DNA of 64,000 bases from Corallochytrium limacisporum (lineage: Eukaryota > Opisthokonta). The translations under genes were made by a program, and so were the position numbers. How positions within the stretch are numbered: position 1 is the first letter of the stretch; each line of letters starts with the position of its first letter. A model generated the notes under the pieces. It did not search any database and was not told where the DNA came from. It saw only the letters and a list, made by a program, of their open reading frames with translations. The stretch covers positions 77,821 to 141,820 of the forward strand of contig PDIP01000031.1 of assembly GCA_002811645.1 (NCBI GenBank), written 5' to 3'. Below, in pieces: positions 1-8,165 of the stretch.

Positions 1-2176
1 TGTGCGAATGCGTCCTGAAGTGCGCAATACGATCCAAATCTGCGATGGAGGCGCAAAGCTCGAAAGCGTCAGACGACGGACCTAGGATCTCCAGCACCGA
101 CTTGACTCCGGGGCAGTGTGTACGTCCGAACTTCCCCACACTCCACCTGTCCCATCCTCGTCCCCTTGCCCACGCCCCCAATCCAACCTCCACTGTCGAA
201 GTCCCTGTACGCCCCTCTCCGACCAAGCCAGCAGAAGCAGGAGGTGGCATGATCGCACACTCAGTGCTATCTTTCCCACTGGCGAGAGAAAATATAATAC
301 ACTCACTATATAAAATGCCTGCTCTGGCTGCTTTCTTCCCAATGCAAGCAGGGGCCGCTGCTGCTTGTTTCCGGGTCCTTTCCTTTCGCGATTCATCATC
401 CCGCTCTTTATTTGGCCATTCGCACCCACCGCGTACGCCCTTCGCTGTAGGCTCTGTGCGAGTTTTGCGTGCAAAATCGTTACATTCTCCCCCCCCCCCC
501 CCCCCCCCGGGGGGGCCTGTGTTTTTTTCTAAGTATTCGCCTTGCTACCGTACAGCCAGCCCGTCTATTTCCCCACCTATCGCTTGGAGTGGCAGACATA
601 CAGTACGGTGGTACCACACACGCCGGAGAGGTATCCGCGTTTGCCGCCGCTTCCAACATAGGCCAGGCTTTCAATATGACGGCAAGCGCCTCACGCACTG
701 GGGCACACGCAGGAGACAGAGGCGATAGAAGGGGAACGGAGCGGCCAAAGGGACGGAAGGCAAAAGGAGGGCCAAGTCAAACGCAATCGGGTCCTGATGC
801 GACTGTGCAGAAGAAACGGCGATGGTACCGGTACCAGCAGAGAAATAGCGCTGCCAAAAAACCCTTTTGCACACTCCCCTCCTCCCTTCCCCCGTGGCCC
901 CTCTGCTTTTGGGCTCGCTGGTTTCTCCCTCTCTGGCCGTGTCCATCTCACTCTCTCGTGACCTTCATCGCAGGCGAAAACTCCGGTATTGCTGACTGAC
1001 CCGGCTCCTCTTTGGACGCCCCTTCCTTCACAACCAACCCCTCCCCTTCCGACCCTGGGCCCTGCTTCAAACTTCCGCGTAGCGAAAGGCCCAAAGGTGG
1101 AAGCCCTGCGTAGTGAAAGAATTGCGCAATGGTCTCTCCCTGGGGGGGGGGGTGTGGGAGAGCCAGGCCACAGAAAGTGCCAGACGCAAAAAGCGACACG
1201 GGAAAAACCTACCCAAAAAAAAAAGAAGGAAGACCCGAGGGCGCCTTCCCAGAGCAAAAGGGGGAGAATCAAAAATTTTGGTGAGAAAGCTCTGGGCTCC
1301 CCGCTGTCGCGTAGAATTCCATACTCAGAGTAATGGAGACGTCGGTTCAGCTGACCCCCCCCCCCGGTGGAACGTTTGGGAGGTGGGTGCCTAGGCCAGT
1401 GGAGGCCTTGATTGATTTTCCTTGGCTTTTTTCATTTCTTTCACCTAAAACTTCCCCTGAAGCCCAGCTCCCCGCCCCGGGGGGAACCCCCCCTTCCCAC
1501 CGCTGCCCCGGTGAGGGGGGACCCCTTCCGTGCCATACAGCAAAGGAAGGGAGCACGTCAGAGACACTGTGCAGTTCTGGCGCGGCACAATCGAAGGTCA
1601 CAGTCCCACTAACAGGCCTTCACTTCCCTGATGGCAGCCCTTTTTCACTGCATGATTCTACGGGCCATGAAATTCAATGGGGACAGAACCGACCAAAGCC
1701 AGAACACCAAACGGGGACGGACGCACTGAAACGGAGCCTCATAACGGTCAGGGGGGGTCCCGCGGAGGTGTCCAGAATGACTGTGTTCCTTGTTGGCTAT
1801 GTGAAGAACGGGTCTAGAAGTGGGCAATTAGAGTCTGATATCACTATTCACGTTCTTCGGGATCAGAATTCTTCCAGCGAGGTTCCTTTCGATCCATATA
1901 GCAACTCGACCAAAGGGGATTCTACGGCACGGGAACGGTGATCCTGACCCCCAGGAGTCGATAGAATAGATCAAGGAAACCGGGTTAAGTACTTCAATAT
2001 TGTTTTTTTCTGGCATAGTTGTTTACCATACTTCTGGAATTTTTGCTTTCAGACATTTCTAATCCGGCGGTGAAGGCTGTTATTCATTTTCCCTTCATCA
2101 GCGGGCAAATGGATTGATATCAAAAGAAGTAACGTAGAATATTTATTTTCAAGGCGGAAGATCCGATACAAGGAAC
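1..2176. other. gene-free low-complexity region upstream of GGT
   Basis: No credible gene was found in this 2.2 kb. Several frames stay open for 60-200 codons on both strands. They overlap one another, run through homopolymers as poly-Pro or poly-Gly, and show no domain. The stretch holds C20 joined to G7 at 489-515, G11 at 1142-1152, C11 at 1355-1365 and short mixed C/G runs near 1471-1520. A TATA-like AT stretch lies near 305-315, but far from any gene. The last 200 bases become AT-rich and should contain the promoter of the transpeptidase gene that starts at 2177. Confidence 0.6.
489..515. repeat. C20-G7 homopolymer junction
   Basis: Twenty C are followed directly by seven G. The junction is self-complementary over seven base pairs and could form a tight hairpin or cruciform. 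It lies in gene-free DNA and belongs to the set of C/G runs found in the longer spacers of this window. Homopolymer length is often miscalled, so the exact counts are uncertain. Confidence 0.85.
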
Positions 2177-4498
2177 ATGTCACCGGGTCGAACCCGCCGT
2201 GGCGAAGATGGTGACTTCTTTGATGACGATCCTGGCCCACTACTAAATGAAACTGTGCGCCGACCCTACCATGACAACTTCGAGGATGAGGGATTCGACG
2301 GGGATGACCAAAATGGTATTCATCTGCAAACTTTTTCCAATGGTTCACCGCGAGGCTCTGGGACTCTCCGCGGGTACCAAGGAGGATCGGGTACATCGCC
2401 GGTGACCACCGCAGCGGAGCACCCGGCCGCAGCTCTGCTATTCGACGATGAGACCCCTGGGTCATGGGTTGCAAAGAGATGGAAAGCTGTGGGTGTAGCA
2501 ATCACAATTTCATTTCTGTTGGCAGCGCTGGCCACCGTCACAGCCCTTTTACTAGTATCCGAAAATCAGAGCAAGAACCGATACAACAACGGCATGGGCC
2601 CTCGCCCGTCCGCTGTTCAGAACGGCGACGATGAGTCGTCGGATTTCCGTGACGCCCCGCGCCAAGGTTTCATCACACAGAAGTCCTATGGACAGAGTGC
2701 AGCGGCCACAGACGTACCGCAATGTAGTGAAATGGCTGCGAATATCATGCGCTGGTCCCACGGCAATGCGATCGATGCGGCGGTGACCGCGGCACTTTGT
2801 GTTGGTGGCATTAATGCCATGAGCAGTGGGATTGGGGGTGGTGGCTTCATGGTCGTGCGGACGGCCAAAGGTGAAGTGAAAGCAATTGATTTCCGCGAAA
2901 CGGCTCCAGGAGCAGCCACTCAAGACATGTACGAGGGCAAACCCGAGGAAAGCAGAATAGGGGCCCGTGCCATGGGCGTCCCAGGTGAACTGGCTGGACT
3001 GCAAAAGGCGCATGACCACTACGGCCGTCTGAAATGGAAGGATGTCGTCATGCCGGTCGCGGATATGCTCGCCTCAGGATTTGTCATCGGAGAACGCCTG
3101 GGTACGGATTTGCTAAAGCATGAGGAGCGTATTGTCAAATCGGAAACACTGGCCGCCGTCTACGCCGTAAATTTGACCGCTGGTGACGAAGCATTCTCCG
3201 GCGACCAAGATTACGACGACAATAACGTCGACAAGAACCCTACAAGCGGTTCCACCGGTGGAGCGGGGGGAGGTTATTCACAGGGCTGTGGCGAGACGGG
3301 TTGCATCGGCTGGGATGGAAAGACGCGCATGCGAACCTACCGCAAGGGAGAGGTTATTCGCTTGCCAACGTTGGCCAAGACCATGAAGATTATTGCGGAG
3401 AAGGGTGCCGATGCTTTCTACAAGGGTGAACTCACTGACATTTTTGTGGAAGATGTGCAGAGGCTGGGTGGCATCATCACAAAACAGGATATGGCAGAAT
3501 ACAAGGCTCTGGTGAAGACGCCTTTGGAGAGCGAGTTCATGGGCTACCGCATCTGGACGTCACCACCTCCAGCAAGTGGTCCTGTTCTGCTTCACGCTCT
3601 TTCTATACTTGAGCAGTATGAAGAACTCCACCCGGAGACTCTAGACGACGAGAACAGTGCCGCCTTTTTACATCCGGCGGTGGAAGCCCTAAAATTTTCC
3701 TACGCTCTGCGCACCAAGATTGCCGATCCGGACTTTGCAGACATAAAGGAAGTTATGCTCGAGGCGTCCAGTGCAGGCAGCGCAGTTGCCAAAGCTCGCA
3801 AGATTGAACCTAATCTCACCCACGAGCCGGAGTATTATGGCCCCCACTTTGACATGGAGGAGACCCCGGGTACGACGCACATGAGTATCGTTGGCCCAGA
3901 TGGTGATGCCGTCAGTTTGACATCGACGGTCAATCTTATCTTTGGTGCTGGGGTCATGTCCCCAGGCCTCGGGGTGGTACTCAACAATGAAATGGATGAC
4001 TTCAGCTCCCCCAACATTACCAACTACTTTGGTCTGCCGCCGTCGCCAGCAAATCACATCGCCCCTGGTAAGCGTCCGCTTTCGAGCAGCACTCCGGTTA
4101 TCATTGAGGACAGCTCCAAAGAAGTCGTGCTCGTCCTCGGGGCCGCTGGCGGCACCAAGATCACCACTGGCGTCTACCAGGTGATTCTCCGTTGCCTAAA
4201 GTTCAAGCACAGCATCTTCAGCGCCATCGAAATGCCTCGCTTTCACCATCAGTTGGTACCGAACACAGTGACGGTGGAGTACGGTATGTTCCACGGCTTT
4301 GACGACCCTGACGATCCGGATCTCAACCTAAACGTTGACACCATTGATACACTGAGTGTGTTGCAGTCATACAACCACACTGTTGAGGTCCTGAAACCTG
4401 CGGGCTTCTTGTCTGTGATCCAAGGCGTGCAGCGACATAACGGCCGATGGTACGCGCACTCGGATGTTCGCAAGCACGGTCAAGCCGATGGATGGTGA
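2177..4498 (+). CDS. GGT: gamma-glutamyltranspeptidase, type II membrane form
   Basis: Transfers or hydrolyses the gamma-glutamyl group of glutathione and its conjugates; an Ntn-hydrolase that cleaves itself into two subunits. The 773-residue product has an acidic, Gly-rich cytosolic tail (1-100), one membrane anchor at about 104-127, and then the transpeptidase domain. Visible signatures are RETAPG near the substrate-binding Arg, the self-cleavage site at Gly565/Thr566 (Thr566 followed by THMS, the expected nucleophile), STVNLIFG and NNEMDDFSS. An Asp/Gly-rich insert at about 336-380 is not typical of the family. A type II topology is usual, and places the enzyme on the surface or in a vacuole-like lumen. 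The ATG has A at -3. The gene converges on the RAP-type gene 130 bases away. All catalytic landmarks are intact. Confidence 0.95.
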   Translation: MSPGRTRRGEDGDFFDDDPGPLLNETVRRPYHDNFEDEGFDGDDQNGIHLQTFSNGSPRGSGTLRGYQGGSGTSPVTTAAEHPAAALLFDDETPGSWVAKRWKAVGVAITISFLLAALATVTALLLVSENQSKNRYNNGMGPRPSAVQNGDDESSDFRDAPRQGFITQKSYGQSAAATDVPQCSEMAANIMRWSHGNAIDAAVTAALCVGGINAMSSGIGGGGFMVVRTAKGEVKAIDFRETAPGAATQDMYEGKPEESRIGARAMGVPGELAGLQKAHDHYGRLKWKDVVMPVADMLASGFVIGERLGTDLLKHEERIVKSETLAAVYAVNLTAGDEAFSGDQDYDDNNVDKNPTSGSTGGAGGGYSQGCGETGCIGWDGKTRMRTYRKGEVIRLPTLAKTMKIIAEKGADAFYKGELTDIFVEDVQRLGGIITKQDMAEYKALVKTPLESEFMGYRIWTSPPPASGPVLLHALSILEQYEELHPETLDDENSAAFLHPAVEALKFSYALRTKIADPDFADIKEVMLEASSAGSAVAKARKIEPNLTHEPEYYGPHFDMEETPGTTHMSIVGPDGDAVSLTSTVNLIFGAGVMSPGLGVVLNNEMDDFSSPNITNYFGLPPSPANHIAPGKRPLSSSTPVIIEDSSKEVVLVLGAAGGTKITTGVYQVILRCLKFKHSIFSAIEMPRFHHQLVPNTVTVEYGMFHGFDDPDDPDLNLNVDTIDTLSVLQSYNHTVEVLKPAGFLSVIQGVQRHNGRWYAHSDVRKHGQADGW

Positions 4499-4513
4499 AG
4501 CAATAATTTCTTG

Positions 4514-4519
4514 TTTATT
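4514..4519 (-). terminator. poly(A) signal AATAAA of the RAP-type gene
   Basis: TTTATT on the plus strand is AATAAA on the minus strand, 110 bases past the stop of the gene at 4629-7670. It lies upstream of the plus-strand signal at 4575-4580, so the two convergent transcripts should overlap. This is inferred from the hexamer alone. Confidence 0.55.
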
Positions 4520-4574
4520 TCTCGTTTTGCGCTCGTCACAAAGACAAGCGAGAGCCTATCTCTATCTCCTTCTG

Positions 4575-4580
4575 AATAAA
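4575..4580 (+). terminator. poly(A) signal AATAAA of GGT
   Basis: A canonical hexamer lies 77 bases past the GGT stop codon and 49 bases before the 3' end of the convergent coding sequence. Cleavage 10-30 bases later would put the GGT mRNA end next to or inside the opposing gene. Confidence 0.6.
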
Positions 4581-4628
4581 GAACAATTACATTTCAAAAG
4601 TTGCCGTGTGAACCTGAAAGCCACATGT

Positions 4629-7600
4629 TCACAGAGTCTTAGTCTTTCGTTTGTACTTTTTTTGGAAGTCATCCCAGCCCCGCTGGCTATACAGCGGACT
4701 CTCAAACGTCGGGTCGACCGCAGCCACCGATGTGGACCGCATCAAACTCTCAAAGGTAGGTGTGGCGAAGAGACTTGGTCTAGTACGCAGTGACAGGTTG
4801 GTCGTACCACTCAAAAGGACAGCCATCATCCGGTGCATATTCTGGCTGTCCCTCGGCGGCAGGATCATGATACTCCAATTCATGGCCATCAAATGCTTTA
4901 CCTTGAGCAAGAAACGCAGATCGGGGCGGCCATGGTAGACAAGTATGGCCAGCTTCGACTCCTTCAATGCAGCGTCAACGATGTAGTAACCGGTGCTTCT
5001 GTCCTGCAGACGAAGGGCAAACTTCGCGTCCTCTGCGAAAAGATCCTCGAGCATACGTCCCATGTCATCTATGATCTCTTTGTGACGAGTGAGAGACAGG
5101 CTATTGGCTGATCCATGCGACATGGCGGATGCTGCTACGGGGCTGATGCGTGTTTCCTTCCCTGGCCGGTAGGCCATAGCACCCAGCTGCTCAGCATATG
5201 CCTCATACTGCTCTGGTACCCACAGATCACGAGCTTGCTGGGATCCTAAAGTAATGAACTTGGTTGCATTAACAATGTTCTGGTCGAAGAGGCGGGCAAT
5301 TTCGGCATTGCCAAAGAGGTTCACATGGATGTGAAGTTGGTGTAGGTCTTGATTGGTGAAGGCTGGAGTCATGTGGTCACAAATGACGTAGGGGCGGTGT
5401 TTTGCTACCCTGCTGGTGACAGCTCGCAGAGTCTCTGTGATACCGTTGACAGCCTGCATGCGTGCTGCTTCCTCGTTGCCCCGCAACACGGCACCAGCTC
5501 GCACAACACTTAGCAGTGCAGCAGTGCCGCGCGCCAGAGCTGCGGAGTGGGTCATGCTCGAATTGGCCAGTGCCAGCTTGACTGCGGTGGCTTCCGTGTT
5601 AGAGATTTCAGGGTGTTGTCCTCCTTCGGCCACGAAGAGTCTCTCCGAGAAGTGTAAAGCGGATGCCAGCACCGGATCTCGACGTGGGTACTCAAAGACC
5701 TGCGTTTCGAGATACTTCTTCAGTACGCCCCATTCCCTTGGGTAAAGTTCTTGCAGTCGTGGAGCCATATCACCCAAGGCACTAATATCACGAGACACCA
5801 ACTTTGATAGAGTTGTCTTATTCACGACCAAGCGTCCGTGGCGGTCCTCATCCACAAGCTGCATCATAGCTTCCTGAGCCAAAGCCTGTGTTTTGCGTCC
5901 CGGCAGATCGATGGTCGCGCTTAGCAGTTCCAGTGCGTTGGAGGCAATATCCACATGACCATTTAGCCAGCGGTCAGCGAGGGCGTCAGCAACCTTTGTG
6001 ACGCCCTGGGCATTGTCCAGGACGTGACCACACGCGACAAAGAGCGAGAGAGATGCGTCAGCATACACAGTTTGCGGCAAACGTGCACTGACATGCCTCA
6101 GAGTTTCGTACGTCTTGGAGAGCAAACGGTACTGCTGGACTTGAACAGCCTTTTGCATACTGAGAAATGCCGTTAGATGGCACATTTGGGCTATGGACAT
6201 TTGAGTCCACCATTGAAATCCGGCCTTATCACTATTGGCGATCATGTCCCAAATGCTCGTGCTCACAGCTTGATGATCCATGATCCTCAAAAATGTGTCA
6301 TGGCGATCCGGATACCGACATGCATGCATGAATGAGCTCACCAACGCTCCGACCAGTGCAAAATCATTGTGTCTGGGCAAACGATTTAGAATCTCCGTCG
6401 CATACCAAAGCGTTGATCGTGCGGACACGTTGTCCTCAATGCAGAGGCCCACGATACCCAATTGGTACGCGCTCAAGAAGAAAATTTTCTGGTGGACTTC
6501 TTGAAGACAGGTAGATCGGAAAATGTCCGCGTCAGTCATGCCTGAAACCACTGAAAATCGAAAGGCAAGCACTATACTGTCCGCGTCCAGCTCGTGCAAA
6601 TGAGGTCCCAATAACACTTTGAGATGATCCCGAAGTTCCATCCAGTAGCTCTCACGTTTGTACCAACTGTCATGTGAGACAGCCTGTTGGTTATAAAATC
6701 GTTGCATTAATTTTCGAGCGAACATGAGGGATGTGTCATGGTCCAGGAGACCTGCTTTCTTCAGGTCGGCTCCTGACTTTACTACGGCGCTGTAAGATCC
6801 ATAGTCCAAAACGTCCTTGGACTGGCACAGCTCCCGGACCCAACCACGAGTCTCTCTCAGAGGATCTTCAAGGCTTTTAACTTTCTCAACGTCCAAAATG
6901 CGACCTACTTTGCTGTTTGCGCGCCGCGGGGTCTGGTACGGCAAATCAAAGATAGGATTCTCTTCTGCCGTCTGTCGGAGAACATTAATCATATCTTCAA
7001 CGCAGTCTACCGTCATGGGTACTTTGATAGTTGATCCATAAGTCGTTTCAGGTACCTCGCGGCTTGTTTTATCTATCACACTTTCCAATTGGTCCTCATC
7101 GCTATTGCTCCGGTCGCGGGAGCACTCCAGGGCTTCCTCATTTCTCTGTGCCTGCATAGTTTCGGACGCCCTCATTGCCGCTGCAGTGGACTTGATGTTC
7201 TTGAGCTGAAATGTAGATAATTTGTCCTCTTTCCATTGTGGATATATACGTTGGGGTGTTTTCCCGGGATCCCTGTACACAACTTGACCGATGGCCGCAA
7301 AAACAGCCTTCGCAGGCCTGTTCGGTGTCCTTTGGGAGGTCAGATCTGTAAGCCACTGAGGTCGAGCTGCCACTGTCTCTTCAATTGCCCGCACTTCGAA
7401 TCTAGTGTGTTGCATGTCTCTAACTCGATGCCGTCTGGTGGGTCTCCGTTTCCACCGTGGCTTGAACGTTTGGCTAGGTACCGGTGCATCAATGGTTTCC
7501 GACAAGTTTGGTCTCCCAGCCAATCCCGGGAGTTCCGGCAGTGGCTGTGATTGTGACTTTCCCTCTAAATCTCTGATCTTGGGTGAGGAAGCAATCCCAT

Positions 7601-7670
7601 ACCTAGTCAATCTCAAGGGATTTGAAGCGGCCGATCTCTGGCCTGCTCGCAACAGTCGTAACGACAGCAT
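4629..7670 (-). CDS. mitochondrial RAP-domain-like helical-repeat protein
   Basis: Not assigned to a named gene. The 1013-residue product begins with an Arg/Ser/Leu-rich, acid-free leader (about 1-30) typical of a mitochondrial presequence. The middle (about 270-870) is almost entirely helical, with Leu/Ala-rich repeats that look like an alpha-solenoid. The C-terminus (about 900-965) has a hydrophobic strand, a HGRPD turn, a basic helix (LLKVKHL) and then NWSIMILPP. That is the pattern of the RAP domain found in FASTK-family and apicomplexan or algal organelle RNA-binding proteins. The likely role is mitochondrial RNA processing or ribosome assembly; this is inference. No FAST_1 or FAST_2 block could be recognised, so it may be a lineage-specific RAP protein. 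Confidence 0.6.
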   Translation of the reverse strand: MLSLRLLRAGQRSAASNPLRLTRYGIASSPKIRDLEGKSQSQPLPELPGLAGRPNLSETIDAPVPSQTFKPRWKRRPTRRHRVRDMQHTRFEVRAIEETVAARPQWLTDLTSQRTPNRPAKAVFAAIGQVVYRDPGKTPQRIYPQWKEDKLSTFQLKNIKSTAAAMRASETMQAQRNEEALECSRDRSNSDEDQLESVIDKTSREVPETTYGSTIKVPMTVDCVEDMINVLRQTAEENPIFDLPYQTPRRANSKVGRILDVEKVKSLEDPLRETRGWVRELCQSKDVLDYGSYSAVVKSGADLKKAGLLDHDTSLMFARKLMQRFYNQQAVSHDSWYKRESYWMELRDHLKVLLGPHLHELDADSIVLAFRFSVVSGMTDADIFRSTCLQEVHQKIFFLSAYQLGIVGLCIEDNVSARSTLWYATEILNRLPRHNDFALVGALVSSFMHACRYPDRHDTFLRIMDHQAVSTSIWDMIANSDKAGFQWWTQMSIAQMCHLTAFLSMQKAVQVQQYRLLSKTYETLRHVSARLPQTVYADASLSLFVACGHVLDNAQGVTKVADALADRWLNGHVDIASNALELLSATIDLPGRKTQALAQEAMMQLVDEDRHGRLVVNKTTLSKLVSRDISALGDMAPRLQELYPREWGVLKKYLETQVFEYPRRDPVLASALHFSERLFVAEGGQHPEISNTEATAVKLALANSSMTHSAALARGTAALLSVVRAGAVLRGNEEAARMQAVNGITETLRAVTSRVAKHRPYVICDHMTPAFTNQDLHQLHIHVNLFGNAEIARLFDQNIVNATKFITLGSQQARDLWVPEQYEAYAEQLGAMAYRPGKETRISPVAASAMSHGSANSLSLTRHKEIIDDMGRMLEDLFAEDAKFALRLQDRSTGYYIVDAALKESKLAILVYHGRPDLRFLLKVKHLMAMNWSIMILPPRDSQNMHRMMAVLLSGTTNLSLRTRPSLFATPTFESLMRSTSVAAVDPTFESPLYSQRGWDDFQKKYKRKTKTL

Positions 7671-7929
7671 CTGTGATAGCTTTAACCTGACCTGTGCATT
7701 TCACAACAGGCTCATGTCACCTTATGTGGACTCACTTTCATATTGGCTATGGTTTTTATTTCGACTTAACAGCCTATCAAATGGGATCCGTCCATCACAT
7801 ACAGTACTCCTGCAGCACATGAGTTTGGCCCATGGATCCCTGTGCGGACGAAGCTCCACGCGACTGAAGTAGCCACCCACCCCCACCCACCTGCACTGAG
7901 GCCCCTCCCCTATGCCTCTCCCCCCCTGG

Positions 7930-7953
7930 CCCCCCCCCCGGGGGGGGGGGGGG
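7930..7953. repeat. C10-G14 self-complementary homopolymer junction
   Basis: Ten C are followed directly by fourteen G, giving ten perfect potential G:C pairs with no loop. Either strand also has enough G for a quadruplex. It lies about 260 bases upstream of the RAP-type gene's start codon. Confidence 0.85.
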
Positions 7954-8132
7954 TGGGAGAGAAGGGTTTGGAGGAAATAGGTGGGGCAGGTGGGTTTCAG
8001 CGCATTGGAGCAAAGGAAGCGAAAACGGTCCTCAGGCTCTTGCTGCCGCTCAAATCGACAGGTATTCCGGTGGAGTCTGTTGTACACGGTCAGTGACGTC
8101 CGATACGGGAGATTCTCTTGTCTCTGTGTCAT

Positions 8133-8138
8133 TTTATT
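8133..8138 (-). terminator. poly(A) signal AATAAA downstream of beta-COP
   Basis: TTTATT on the plus strand gives AATAAA 28 bases past the beta-COP stop. A second copy overlaps the stop codon itself at 8165-8170. Either could direct 3' end formation. Confidence 0.5.
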
Positions 8139-8165
8139 GTAATACTTTCTAGTTGGGTTCCTCAT

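Larger units (their letters stand above)
7671..8165. other. spacer between beta-COP and the RAP-type gene
   Basis: Contains the 3' end of the beta-COP gene and the promoter of the RAP-type gene, both on the minus strand. The main structure is the C10-G14 junction at 7930-7953. Short frames on both strands cross that junction as Pro- or Gly-runs and are not genes. Confidence 0.6.

Noticed and set aside
45-1941. Several 60-200 codon frames on both strands in the first 2 kb
   Set aside because: They overlap each other, translate homopolymers as Pro or Gly runs, and show no domain or consistent composition.
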